Positions 6,967 to 15,264 of a DNA stretch of 32,326 bases are shown here, one piece after another (position 1 is the stretch's first letter; each line of letters opens with the position of its first letter). A model generated the notes under the pieces. That model was not told the DNA's origin. It saw only the letters and a program-made list of their open reading frames with translations, and did no database searches. Where the stretch lies: positions 1-32,326 of IMG/VR virus record IMGVR_UViG_3300028840_003343, one strand, 5' to 3'. The DNA comes from a virus. The position numbers and the translations under genes were made by a program.

Positions 6967-7287
6967 TTAGATTTCTTTCCACCCGCCTGCTTCGTCCGGG
7001 TATCCGCCACATACCGGACACACTCGCCCGGCATTCTCTTCGATTGTATCCTCCAGGCAAATGGGACAGCGGTATGCTGCTACCTGGCTGTTATTCAATG
7101 ATCTCTCTTTCCAGATCCGTAGTGCATCGTCCTTATCATTGGCCTCCACCGTTCCCAGTATGGTCTGAAAACCATGTTGGAATCTCTCCTCTTCCGGCTC
7201 AGTGGGCTTTGCTATTTCGATAGTCTTGCTGTTGAACACACCCGTGAACTTCCAAATCGTGAAGCTTCTTTTCTCTTGGTTCGACAT
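6967..7287 (-). CDS. Small zinc-ribbon protein, 106 aa
   Basis: The ATG at 7287 directly follows the TAA of the preceding gene. The N-terminal 70 residues look beta-rich (FTIWKFTGVFNSKTIEIAKP, ILGTVEANDKDDALRIWKER), reminiscent of small phage domains that precede zinc ribbons. The C-terminus has CPIC (about residues 74-77) and CPVC (about 90-93), two CX2C knuckles 12 residues apart that form a treble-clef or rubredoxin-like zinc site. No catalytic residues were seen. It could bind nucleic acid or protein. It is the second gene under promoter P3 and precedes the 330-residue coiled-coil gene by 11 bp. Confidence 0.82.
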   Translation of the reverse strand: MSNQEKRSFTIWKFTGVFNSKTIEIAKPTEPEEERFQHGFQTILGTVEANDKDDALRIWKERSLNNSQVAAYRCPICLEDTIEENAGRVCPVCGGYPDEAGGWKEI

Positions 7288-7533
7288 TTAGGCACCCACC
7301 ACTTCTTCAAAGATTTCGCAGTCTTTGACGTTGTATATTGACACACCGCGAAGTCCAATCGATTCGCCATGCTCTATCTCCACCATCACATGAGGAAAGT
7401 TCTTCCAGAACTCCACCTTTGTGACTTTGCCCAGAACGTTGTGTTTGGGTCCGCCCCAGACAACAACACCCTCTTGGATTGGGCTGGATGAATGCGCTTG
7501 CCTTGCTTTTTCTATCAGTTCATTTTTGCTCAT
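7288..7533 (-). CDS. Small beta-rich hypothetical protein, 81 aa
   Basis: The preferred start is the ATG at 7533 (MSKNELIEKARQAHSSSPIQ), with AGAGAG upstream. An in-frame ATG at 7569 would add MNSSTPKQESKN, the same arrangement as in the first gene of operon P2. After a short helix the protein is beta-rich: EGVVVWGGPKHNVLGKVTKV, then PHVMVEIEHGESIGLRG and VSIYNVKDCEIFEEV. This fits a small SH3-like barrel, but no family was recognised. It is the first gene under P3. Confidence 0.78.
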   Translation of the reverse strand: MSKNELIEKARQAHSSSPIQEGVVVWGGPKHNVLGKVTKVEFWKNFPHVMVEIEHGESIGLRGVSIYNVKDCEIFEEVVGA

Positions 7534-7732
7534 GTTTTTGCTCTCTTGTTTTGGTGTGCTTGAGTTCATAAGTTAAACCTAGCATGTTTGCCCGCGTTTG
7601 CAAGTTATTTTTGTTTTTTAAAGCATTTTTTTCTTTTGCATGTTTTGCTTTATTATTCACATTGTTTGGCATGGTATTTGGCTGGCATCCGGAAACATCC
7701 GGATATGCATCGAGAAGTGACCGTTGTTCCAT
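7520..7732 (-). CDS. Possible small Lys/Asn-rich ORF overlapping promoter P3
   Basis: An ATG at 7732 with GGAG ten bases upstream opens 70 codons. The first 25 residues (MEQRSLLDAYPDVSGCQPNT) look plausible as protein. The rest is Lys/Asn-rich and simply translates the A-rich upstream element, the P3 promoter and its leader. If real, its translation would run through P3. It may equally be a chance frame in a gene-poor gap. Confidence 0.25.
   Translation of the reverse strand: MEQRSLLDAYPDVSGCQPNTMPNNVNNKAKHAKEKNALKNKNNLQTRANMLGLTYELKHTKTREQKHEQK
7576..7603 (-). promoter_or_regulatory. Promoter P3 of the TTGCAA family
   Basis: The minus strand reads TTGCAA (7603-7598), 16 bp, TAGGTT (7581-7576), preceded by CTTTAAAAAACAAAAATAAC. 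The leader TATGAACTCAAGCACACCAA is nearly identical to that of P2. It drives the three-gene operon 7533 to 5963. Confidence 0.72.
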
Positions 7733-7938
7733 CAGGCTGTATCTCCTAAGTCGTTGTGTACGTATGGTTTTCAGGAATTACAGTGCCGCAAATTCCCGGA
7801 TGTATCGTGTTGGACGTTCTCGCGTTTTGAATATGAGGATAAAGGGGAGAACTATCTCAGCGTACACGTTGGATACGCAAGCCTACGCTCACATGGACTT
7901 CAAGCAGGTTTCTGGTGGATGGCGGATAAGTATCCAGG
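7604..7938. other. Gap between tail module and non-structural operons
   Basis: No confident gene was found in this 335-bp stretch. It holds the A-rich upstream region of P3, direct CATCCGG repeats around 7686-7704, and the weak small ORF described separately. A plus-strand frame is also open here but lacks a good start. No intrinsic terminator was found after the fibre gene. Confidence 0.5.
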
Positions 7939-10323
7939 TTATCGGTGGTTTATAAACGGCACCCTGATGGTATCGTCGACGTTTCTCGCAAACGCTCCAT
8001 GGATATGGATTCCATCGAAGAGCATTCTCGCCGGCGCATAAGATCCTGAAGCCCAGCCGTCAACCAGGCGTAAGACCTCCGAGCTTTCCTTGTTGTCGTT
8101 CTTATCATCGACCCTCATCACCGGGAATTTCTCGATGTACAGATAGTCGTTCGTGTCATCGTCCTCACTCTGACACCAGACGTTCATTCCGTCGAAGACC
8201 ATGTACAGCGGATGATGCTGCGCCGATGTGCCACCAGTGTAAGCCAGCTTGAACTCCAGCGGGTTGTAATCCGGCGTTCCGGAGGGATCGACGATGTTTC
8301 CAAGGCGCACCGCGGTGGTTCCATCCTGGAGTCTCGCCGGTACCCAGATCGCTCGACCATCCCAAAGCAAAGAGCGAACACGAGTGTTGCCCGACTGCGC
8401 CCACGGTCCGTTGGAACCACCGTTCGCACAGTTCGCTGTGCTTACCGCACACACTCTTGCCGTGGTTCCGTCGAGCGTCGACACGTAAACATCCGTACCG
8501 TCGTAGCAAATACCTCCATCTGAGTACTCCGTTGCGCTGCTTCTGCCACCTGGCCCTTCGCTCTGCTGCACTCCTTCCTTGTTGTAGATGATAAACGGGC
8601 CTGTGGCGGCGTTCATCGCAAGCGCTCCGCAAACCACGAAGATGTTGCTTCCGCCAATGAAACAAAGCGCATCTTTCTGGTCGCTCGCAACACCGCCTGC
8701 CGGCAAACTCACAGGCCATGAAAACGACGTGTCTTCTACGAATGCTCCACCCGTAATGGCGAATCTGCGCAACGTATCATCGTCGAACATGACCACAAGA
8801 GCAGACCCGTCACAGATCGCTGCCGATGCTGCCACCCCTGCACTTGCGTAGATATTCGTGCTGATGACCGGACCTGCGCTCTTGTTGTGTGGATCGTACA
8901 GCAGGGCAAAGTTGTTTCCTGTCGGTCCCGTGCTGTATACGTAAACTATTCCTGGCCTACTTCCATACCCATCCCCAAAGTCGTGATTCATGATCCCAAT
9001 GTCTTTGAATTGATATGAAGAGTCCGGAGCGTGGGCATTTTCTCCCAGCCATGGATACCCGCTGTGGGCATCTCCGAATATATTTGACGCCAATCCAGAG
9101 TAACCGAGGTTCTTCGGAAGCATGGATACTCGCCCCTGCCTCACGATCAACTCAGCTTGCTCATGCAGTCCACCGCCTTGGTAGTCCTTCGAAGACTTCG
9201 CAACGCTGTTGGTAACTCCGGCCTGGAGAGTCTGGAGCGCTGAGCGCACATCGCTCGGCGTGGTTCCATCGTAGAAACCAACCCTGGAGGCTCCGTCATT
9301 TGCTGTGCTGTTTCCTCCAATGATGTTAACGATGGAGGCAAACGCTGCTTGAACCGTAGCTCCTGTAATCCACGTCTCGTCCGAGAATGTGATGGCCGTT
9401 GCTGCGTGGTTCGGCGCTCCGCCGGCGACGTGTCCGTCGATGGCATCCGCTGTGGCGACCAATGCCGCATACGCTGTCGTATCGCCCCAAGTGACGTGGC
9501 TTCCACCCGTTGTGTACCCCTCGGCACCGATCTTCTTGAGTCCGGAGTCAGTCGTCACTTTCGCCAGGTCGTAAACTATGGCGTCAAGAGCCTTCTGCAT
9601 TGTGTTCGGCGGCGGCGCCGGGCCAGCAACATCTACCGAACCAGCCCACTGCTGGCCGAAGGTGAACGGCAACGAGCCGCTCCAAGACTCCAGCACCGTG
9701 TACAGATCCTGCAAAGCAGAATGCACGTCGCCAAACGTCTTGTCTCCAAGCGTGGAGTACGTCTCACGGAAAAAGTCCTCTCGACGATCCTTGAGAATGT
9801 CTCCCGTGTTGATCTCCGTCTGGCCGTAGCTCAGAAGAACATCGCCGATGAGCAACGCATCTCCGAGCAAGGCCGGCTTCGTGGCTGCCCCAACCGCAGC
9901 TTCCGCACCCTGCCTGATGAACAGAGTGTAGGACTCGTACTGCCGGGTGTAGACCTCGACACCGTTCCCATCCACAACCGGGTCCTGGGCGTTGCGTGCA
10001 AATCTCACGAACAACGAGATGTACTTCTCGTTTCCGGACGACGCCACCGCGGTCGAGGAGCCATACTCATCCACCGAGGCGTCAACGTCTTCCGTGTTCA
10101 CCAACTGGATGCGCTCTCCACTCTTACCGAATGCCACACCTGGGCCGCCGACCCTGATGGCCATTCCCGGCGTCGGAGTCTCGGTCGGCGTGTAGTTCGA
10201 GACGATTCCACTGAAACCGAGATCCATCACGATTTCGCGGTCCGCATCTTCCGCCCACTCGAAAGCCTCATCCAGGTCTCCCTGAGTTACAATCTGTTTG
10301 TAATACCAATCTCGAAGGTTCAT
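7939..10323 (-). CDS. Long tail fibre with C-terminal beta-propeller-like domain
   Basis: At 794 residues, it starts at the ATG at 10323 after a strong GGAGGG site. Residues 1-200 resemble baseplate-anchored fibre bases (DWYYKQIVTQGDLDEAFEWA; repeated DALLIGDVLLSYGQ). Residues about 200-440 are the shaft, Ala/Thr-rich with LQDLYTVLESW and ALQTLQAGVTN repeats. From about 455 to the end, a motif close to xxxDGxxxxV repeats: AAICDGSALVV, GGICYDGTDVYV, RSLLWDGRAIWV, YMVFDGMNVWC, RMLFDGIHIHG, with two weaker copies, giving about seven units of 40-50 residues. This spacing fits beta-propeller blades. As the last gene of the tail module it is probably the receptor-binding fibre; that is inferred. 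No chaperone follows it. Confidence 0.8.
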   Translation of the reverse strand: MNLRDWYYKQIVTQGDLDEAFEWAEDADREIVMDLGFSGIVSNYTPTETPTPGMAIRVGGPGVAFGKSGERIQLVNTEDVDASVDEYGSSTAVASSGNEKYISLFVRFARNAQDPVVDGNGVEVYTRQYESYTLFIRQGAEAAVGAATKPALLGDALLIGDVLLSYGQTEINTGDILKDRREDFFRETYSTLGDKTFGDVHSALQDLYTVLESWSGSLPFTFGQQWAGSVDVAGPAPPPNTMQKALDAIVYDLAKVTTDSGLKKIGAEGYTTGGSHVTWGDTTAYAALVATADAIDGHVAGGAPNHAATAITFSDETWITGATVQAAFASIVNIIGGNSTANDGASRVGFYDGTTPSDVRSALQTLQAGVTNSVAKSSKDYQGGGLHEQAELIVRQGRVSMLPKNLGYSGLASNIFGDAHSGYPWLGENAHAPDSSYQFKDIGIMNHDFGDGYGSRPGIVYVYSTGPTGNNFALLYDPHNKSAGPVISTNIYASAGVAASAAICDGSALVVMFDDDTLRRFAITGGAFVEDTSFSWPVSLPAGGVASDQKDALCFIGGSNIFVVCGALAMNAATGPFIIYNKEGVQQSEGPGGRSSATEYSDGGICYDGTDVYVSTLDGTTARVCAVSTANCANGGSNGPWAQSGNTRVRSLLWDGRAIWVPARLQDGTTAVRLGNIVDPSGTPDYNPLEFKLAYTGGTSAQHHPLYMVFDGMNVWCQSEDDDTNDYLYIEKFPVMRVDDKNDNKESSEVLRLVDGWASGSYAPARMLFDGIHIHGAFARNVDDTIRVPFINHR

Positions 10324-10335
10324 GCCACCCTCCTG

Positions 10336-11697
10336 CTAGGCGTGAAGCTCTGTTGTCACATCCAGCTCTGCCTCGCCCAACACCCAAATGTCCGGGAATG
10401 TTATTTCCTCGGAGCTTCTGACCTGAATCAGGTGGGTGTGTGCAGGCTTCATGTAATCGGCAATACGCCGAATTATTTGTTCTTCTTCCGACGTTAGCAC
10501 GTCATCCGTCTCAATGTCGAATGAATACAAAGTCGCGCTCTCGCTCGGACCTAGTATTGTTCCACCGGTTCCGGACGCCGCTGCGTCCTCACCGAATTGC
10601 CACCCCATGGCGTCGTAGAGATCTCCTCCGAGAAGCTCTATCTCAGCATGTTCTCCAACCGTGGTCGAATAGATGGCCAGGTTGCTTGTGTCGACCCCGG
10701 CAACTGTCGCCGGCGAGAAGTTGAGAATCGCCGCCGCTGTGCCTCCAACGATGTCGATTGTAGCTGTCATTCCTCGCTGGATCGTCGCCAGGCGCACCCT
10801 ACGGCCACTCATTCCCTGGATCTCGGCGCCCTGGGCGTTGATTACACTCGGAGCCGTCAACATCAATCTGGCTGCAACCTCGTCCGCCGTGGCCGTCCCT
10901 GGAGTCACGAAGTCGTACGGCCTGAACACCGCCGTGTACGACTGCCCTTCTATCTCGAACACGAGGGTCTCTCCGCCCACCAGGTTGAAGGTCTCTGCGT
11001 CTGAAATGGTGACACCATGGGTTCCCGGATGCACCGACCTCGCCTTTGCACCCAGCAACTGCGCATTGAGAGACACCACGATCTCCTCTGTCTCTACCGC
11101 CGCTGGGTCTGCCACGTCTCCTATGTTGAGTTCCACCGTCTCCGTGGTCGTCTTGTCGACCAGCATCTCAAGATCAAGCGGCCAGGTCAGGCCGCTGAAA
11201 TCGTACGGCTCTCCCGCCGGCGACACAACCTCTGCGATACCGGCCTCTCCAAGCTCGTCCTCCCCAAGGGACCATCCCTCTACGGCGTAGGGGATAACTC
11301 TCACGGTCTTGTTGAGCAGGAAGAACACTACGCTCTCGATGCCGATGTCTGTCCCCTTGAGCTTGTAGATAGCCACCAAATACCGGAGCAACTTCTTTTC
11401 CTGGTTCTCTGTCAGCTCCAGCTCGGTCCAGTCCTGAAATGGATTACCCATGTCTCTGAGCATCTGCCGGATTACGTCGATGTCTGCCTTGTCCGGATCT
11501 CCCAACTGCTCCGGGAACAGGTCCAGGTCGTACAGAAGATGATCGAGAACTTCCTGCCAACAGTTGACGATTCTCCGCAACGCCCTGGTGACATCCTTCT
11601 CCCTTGCTTTCTGCGGAATCACTTGCCTCCAGAGATCGAAGAACCTTCCCTGTGGCTTTGGAGGCGTGAACCCTGTGAATGTCGCTGTCGTTGTCAT
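10336..11697 (-). CDS. gpI-like tail/baseplate protein with inserted domain
   Basis: The ATG at 11697 overlaps the previous stop (ATGA). Residues 1-170 match the P2 gpI type: an N-terminal helical bundle with DLFPEQLGDPDKADIDVIRQ, then LRYLVAIYKLKGTDIGIES (105-122). The matching C-terminal element, EEEQIIRRIADYMKPAHTHL, is at 404-423. P2 gpI is about 180 residues, so this 453-residue version carries an insertion of roughly 230 residues. The insertion includes the recurrent GGTA domain (234-328). gpI is a baseplate wedge component that links to the fibre, and here it directly precedes the fibre gene. The C-terminal 30 residues (FPDIWVLGEAELDVTTELHA) are extra. Confidence 0.82.
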   Translation of the reverse strand: MTTTATFTGFTPPKPQGRFFDLWRQVIPQKAREKDVTRALRRIVNCWQEVLDHLLYDLDLFPEQLGDPDKADIDVIRQMLRDMGNPFQDWTELELTENQEKKLLRYLVAIYKLKGTDIGIESVVFFLLNKTVRVIPYAVEGWSLGEDELGEAGIAEVVSPAGEPYDFSGLTWPLDLEMLVDKTTTETVELNIGDVADPAAVETEEIVVSLNAQLLGAKARSVHPGTHGVTISDAETFNLVGGETLVFEIEGQSYTAVFRPYDFVTPGTATADEVAARLMLTAPSVINAQGAEIQGMSGRRVRLATIQRGMTATIDIVGGTAAAILNFSPATVAGVDTSNLAIYSTTVGEHAEIELLGGDLYDAMGWQFGEDAAASGTGGTILGPSESATLYSFDIETDDVLTSEEEQIIRRIADYMKPAHTHLIQVRSSEEITFPDIWVLGEAELDVTTELHA

Positions 11698-12488
11698 TGG
11701 ATCGCGTTCCCTGCCTTGTCTGTTACTGTGCTGCTCACATCAATCTGATACTCACATCCAGGGGTCTGCTCCCACTGAAAGGTCAAATCAAATTGCACAT
11801 CGTTCGAGCCTGCAACGGCCTCAACGCTCACCACCTGGAGGTTGACCGCCGGCGTCGGCGTCACGTTGTGCCTTGTGATCGTGTACGCATCTGCGTTCAA
11901 CGCAGACCCTGCCCCACTGGTGGCCATCGGTTCGTCGAACTCAAGCCGCAGAGTCATGCGGTCGATAGGAGTAGCCGACACGAGGCTCGGAGGATCAACA
12001 TCTGCAATCGTGAACGTCCACGGAAGCGACGACCCCGCCACCGCCGGGCTGTGTCCCCATGGGAAATGTCCCCACGAACCATGTCCCCAGCCAAGCGAGC
12101 TACTTCCAACATCAATTCTGACATCGACCTCTTGCTCACTCGTAAACTGCGGCGGCGCTGTCTGCTGCGCAACGATGTCGTAGAACACGTAAGGGTCTGT
12201 CGGTCCCGACTGGGTGACTGTCCCTGTCCATGGCCCTGCCCAAGTAGCCGAAGCTCCATCCCAGGAAAGAACCTCCACATCTTCGACGTACATCTTGAAC
12301 ACACGAGGCGGAATCGACGCCGGGTCTCCGTTCAGATCAACAAGCGTTACTCGTATATCCGTATCCGGAGCCATGCCCGACTCGTCGGGCTGCGGGTCTC
12401 TCATTATCGCAGCAAACCCACCATCCTGGATCTGAGACTCGACGTTCTCGATTTCCAGAGCAGCAAGTATTTGTTCAACTGTCGCCAC
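11694..12488 (-). CDS. Ig-like tail-tip protein with WGH repeats
   Basis: It starts with GTG at 12488 after GGAG. Residues 40-130 look like one beta-sandwich (DIRVTLVDLNGDPASIPPRV). Residues 133-146 contain WGHGSWGHFPWGH, three WGH units with five-residue spacing, encoded by near-identical 15-bp DNA repeats. Residues 163-264 resemble an SbsA/Big-type Ig domain: DPPSLVSATPIDRMTLRLEF, ADAYTITRH and the closing VTDKAGNAI typical of that fold. Ig-like domains in tail proteins often bind cell-surface glycans weakly; that is family knowledge. The gene lies between a 58-residue protein and the gpI-like gene and overlaps the latter by four bases. Confidence 0.75.
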   Translation of the reverse strand: MATVEQILAALEIENVESQIQDGGFAAIMRDPQPDESGMAPDTDIRVTLVDLNGDPASIPPRVFKMYVEDVEVLSWDGASATWAGPWTGTVTQSGPTDPYVFYDIVAQQTAPPQFTSEQEVDVRIDVGSSSLGWGHGSWGHFPWGHSPAVAGSSLPWTFTIADVDPPSLVSATPIDRMTLRLEFDEPMATSGAGSALNADAYTITRHNVTPTPAVNLQVVSVEAVAGSNDVQFDLTFQWEQTPGCEYQIDVSSTVTDKAGNAIQ

Positions 12489-12497
12489 GTCTTCTCC

Positions 12498-12674
12498 TTA
12501 CGGCGTCACACGGATGAGCTTCGGTACCAGCCGAACCTCCTCTCCACCGCCGTCGATGGTTCCTGGGTCGCCAAGGCCAAAGCCTTTGTTCCCTTCGTAC
12601 TGTTTGGTCTCGAAGTCTTCCTTGTCTGCGTCCGCTCCAAGGTAGTCAATCGATCTTCCATCCCACTCAGCCAT
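12498..12674 (-). CDS. Very small tail-region protein, 58 aa
   Basis: The ATG at 12674 sits three bases after the upstream stop, with GGGGGTAAG just before it. The protein runs MAEWDGRSIDYLGADADKED and so on to LIRVTP at 12498. It is acidic and Gly-rich, with EGNKGFGLGDPGTIDGGG in the middle, and no family was recognised. Tight spacing on both sides (3 bp and 9 bp) supports it as a real gene. It may be a small baseplate connector. Confidence 0.65.
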   Translation of the reverse strand: MAEWDGRSIDYLGADADKEDFETKQYEGNKGFGLGDPGTIDGGGEEVRLVPKLIRVTP

Positions 12675-12677
12675 GTC

Positions 12678-13658
12678 TTACCCCCAAACCGGGACTGAAC
12701 CGTTCCACGGCCAGATCACTTTCCCAACGGCGATGAACTGCCTGGTTCCATCATCCGGAAGCGTGTCGAATATCGCCATCTCAATGGGCCTCCACCAAAT
12801 GTCCGTAAGACGTCCGTTGCTTCCTTTGATCCCTGGGTCCTTTCCGTACAAGCCCATCGGTTGCAACAGGTACCCTCCACCAGTATCCAGGTCCGAAGGA
12901 TTGCAGTCTGCCCTTTGAGTTATAGGCTCGTTACCATCAGCGCACGCTTCACCGGTCGCATACATTTGGTGTATCGATCCGTTGACCTCCGCATAGATGT
13001 TCAGCCCAGTGTACCACCTCGCAAGAGTCGGCCACGTCTCATCGTTGGAGTCACCGATCCAGTCGAAGATAATCGGGTTCGTCCAGCCATCCGGAGCATT
13101 CGAAGGTTTCTCCAAGATGAAAGCTGCTACGCCAGGGTTGGTACCGTTGCTGATCGCGTAGAACCTGAAGCACTCTCCATCTGTCGACCACATGGAGTGC
13201 AATACCACGCGAGTCGATCCTCCATCTCTCCCAAGCGCTGACGACGTATTCGCATAGGTGATCTCTGTGTTCGCCGAAGTCGGCTTCGAGGTGGTGAGAC
13301 CATCAGCGTTGTAGTGTCCCTTCACCAGGTAGACGTCGCACTGGTAGTCGTACGACGCCTGCATATCGATACACAACGATACTCCCAGCGTAGAGTTGTA
13401 AAGGATGCACCATGATCTCGTAGTAGAACCCCTGTTCAGGTCGTCTTTGTCGATCCAGAGGTCCGGGTCTGCGTCGCCCACATTCTTGTACGACGTAGCG
13501 TCACTCGACGCCTCTACAGCCCACTTCCCAGAATCAACCAACTGCTCCTTCATGTAGAAAAGGAGTGCGCGAGCGCGTTCGATGTCTGTCGCCGCAGCAA
13601 AATCTCGGATTTCGTTAACGTCGTAGTTCCAGGTTTTTTGAAGGGTTGGCAGTCCCAT
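12678..13658 (-). CDS. Hypothetical tail-tip protein, 326 aa
   Basis: No named family was recognised. A short helical start (IRDFAAATDIERARALLFYM, about 17-36) is followed by a beta-rich region with many aromatic residues (SWCILYNSTLGVSLCIDMQA at about 92-111; TRVVLHSMWSTDGECFRFYA at about 149-168). The pattern of an amphipathic start and a beta-sandwich fits phage tip or decoration proteins. Six cysteines are present, which is notable, but no CX2C pair is evident. Position between the baseplate J gene and the gpI-like gene, three bases from its upstream neighbour, makes it structural. Confidence 0.75.
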   Translation of the reverse strand: MGLPTLQKTWNYDVNEIRDFAAATDIERARALLFYMKEQLVDSGKWAVEASSDATSYKNVGDADPDLWIDKDDLNRGSTTRSWCILYNSTLGVSLCIDMQASYDYQCDVYLVKGHYNADGLTTSKPTSANTEITYANTSSALGRDGGSTRVVLHSMWSTDGECFRFYAISNGTNPGVAAFILEKPSNAPDGWTNPIIFDWIGDSNDETWPTLARWYTGLNIYAEVNGSIHQMYATGEACADGNEPITQRADCNPSDLDTGGGYLLQPMGLYGKDPGIKGSNGRLTDIWWRPIEMAIFDTLPDDGTRQFIAVGKVIWPWNGSVPVWG

Positions 13659-13660
13659 TT

Positions 13661-15262
13661 CTAATCTCCTTTGAGGCGAACGACAACGTCGATGGTGATC
13701 GCGTTCGCACCGTCATTGTTTCTCAGTTCACAGGCCAGGTCCCCGGCTGTGTTGACCTCCAGCCACCACTGGTTCCTGTCTTCGTAGTCCGCAGTCTGCA
13801 AATCTACGTTGTTCGTCTGATACAAGATGGTCCCGCCGGTCTGGTCCAGAATCTCGAAAACGATGTCCGTGGACAACCCACTCACCTTCGAGAGCTTCAC
13901 CAGCTCCATGATGCCGGATTTGATATTTCCTGCTTCAATGGTAAAAGCAACATTGCCACCGGCGGGAACCACCACTTGTTCTGCTGAGCTACGATTGTCC
14001 TTGTAGGGGGTCATAGCTCGGTACAGCATCCCAGACACACCGTCTTCCCATAATCCTCGCATCGATTCAACAACCCACACCGACCCGGTCCCGCCGGTGT
14101 CTTTTACCAGCGCAACCGTCAGCTCTGCATACTGCTCTTTCGAGCGAAGTCCAACGAATGGTGTTCCTGAATCGCCTGTGTCCAATCCATCCGGGCAAAG
14201 CAGCAAGTCGTTTGCCTGCGGCTTCACCGTAATCGAGTACGTCGCATTCGTTTGCACGAACCTGATTCTTGCTCCCTCGCTCTGGGTCGTCGTTCCATTG
14301 ATAAGCGTATGGGTAAGGTTCGCCGTCGCTGCATCGTTCGTCACAATGAGGTTGTTGGCATTCTCTGGAGAGTCGTCGCTCGTTGGGTCATCGACCCATG
14401 GCGTGACCTGGCTCGCAACATGCTCATGAGACTCCCTCGCATAGTCTCCCACCGAGGGGTTGAACACCATGCTCGTGTCCGCATTGTTGATGATAGCGAT
14501 GTCGCAACTGGCCATGAACCACATCCACGAACCAGGAGACACCTCTTGCGCCGACACATGAAGATACCCAGGCTGGTTCGGGATCTGGATGGCTGTCCAC
14601 GGCGTCGGGTAGAACTTTCCGTACGAACCGATAAGGCCAGGCGCCGGCACTCCGAGAATTCCAGGCGTCGTCGGTCCCTGGCTCGCAATGAAGAAATTCA
14701 ACCCTTCCTGTGCCGCCGGAAGCGTGGCCGTGTACCCAGACTCGATAACGATGGCCTTGCCGTTGTCGGCAATGTCAATCGTCGTGGTCGAGCTGATGTC
14801 AACACGTCCGTCTGGCATCCTCGGAGACACCGAGAGTTTCATCTCAGGGATCAGCACTCTGAGCTGAGTGCCGTTCCTCACAGCTACCGGGATGACATCT
14901 CTCGCGCCATCAGCAGCCGTTGGCCATGCACCTGCTACGAGCGCAAGCGTGTTGCCGTTGAACGGTCTCGGGACGTTGGCCACGTAAACGATCTCGCCGT
15001 TGTTCATGGCCACTGACCCTGCGCTCACAACCAGGTTGTCTCCGTACCTCGCAGAGTAGATCTTGAACTCCGGGAAGTGGAGTGTATTTCCAGCCGCGTC
15101 CAGCGCGAAGGTTCCTGTCTTCACCAGGGTAAGCAGCTTGTCCGATGCGTTGGCGTCCACCCAGTTGTCGATGTCCGTGGCGTGTTCGTCATCAAAATTT
15201 ACATTGAAAGGATCTGTGTACTCCGCAGGAGTCCGAATCCCTGTTTTTGGCATCGTTCCCAT
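13661..15262 (-). CDS. Beta-rich fibre-like baseplate protein, 533 aa
   Basis: The ATG at 15262 follows AGAAGGTG, two bases after the previous stop. A second ATG at 15253 is possible. The N-terminal part (TPAEYTDPFNVNFDDEHATD, about 11-30, then GDNLVVSAGSVAMNNGEIVY, about 74-93) resembles tail fibre bases. GTQLRVLIPE near residue 131 and repeated Asp/Gly turns suggest a beta-helical or barrel middle. The C-terminal 110 residues (VVVPAGGNVAFTIEAGNIKS to VVVRLKGD) look like a jelly roll with strands ending in DVVVRL. No enzyme motif was seen. It could be a second fibre or a wedge-attached adhesin. Confidence 0.75.
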   Translation of the reverse strand: MGTMPKTGIRTPAEYTDPFNVNFDDEHATDIDNWVDANASDKLLTLVKTGTFALDAAGNTLHFPEFKIYSARYGDNLVVSAGSVAMNNGEIVYVANVPRPFNGNTLALVAGAWPTAADGARDVIPVAVRNGTQLRVLIPEMKLSVSPRMPDGRVDISSTTTIDIADNGKAIVIESGYTATLPAAQEGLNFFIASQGPTTPGILGVPAPGLIGSYGKFYPTPWTAIQIPNQPGYLHVSAQEVSPGSWMWFMASCDIAIINNADTSMVFNPSVGDYARESHEHVASQVTPWVDDPTSDDSPENANNLIVTNDAATANLTHTLINGTTTQSEGARIRFVQTNATYSITVKPQANDLLLCPDGLDTGDSGTPFVGLRSKEQYAELTVALVKDTGGTGSVWVVESMRGLWEDGVSGMLYRAMTPYKDNRSSAEQVVVPAGGNVAFTIEAGNIKSGIMELVKLSKVSGLSTDIVFEILDQTGGTILYQTNNVDLQTADYEDRNQWWLEVNTAGDLACELRNNDGANAITIDVVVRLKGD

Positions 15263-15264
15263 TG

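Noticed and set aside
6956-7060. Upstream extension of the 330-residue gene to 7060
   Set aside because: It overlaps the zinc-ribbon gene; AAGGAGG directly precedes the ATG at 6955.
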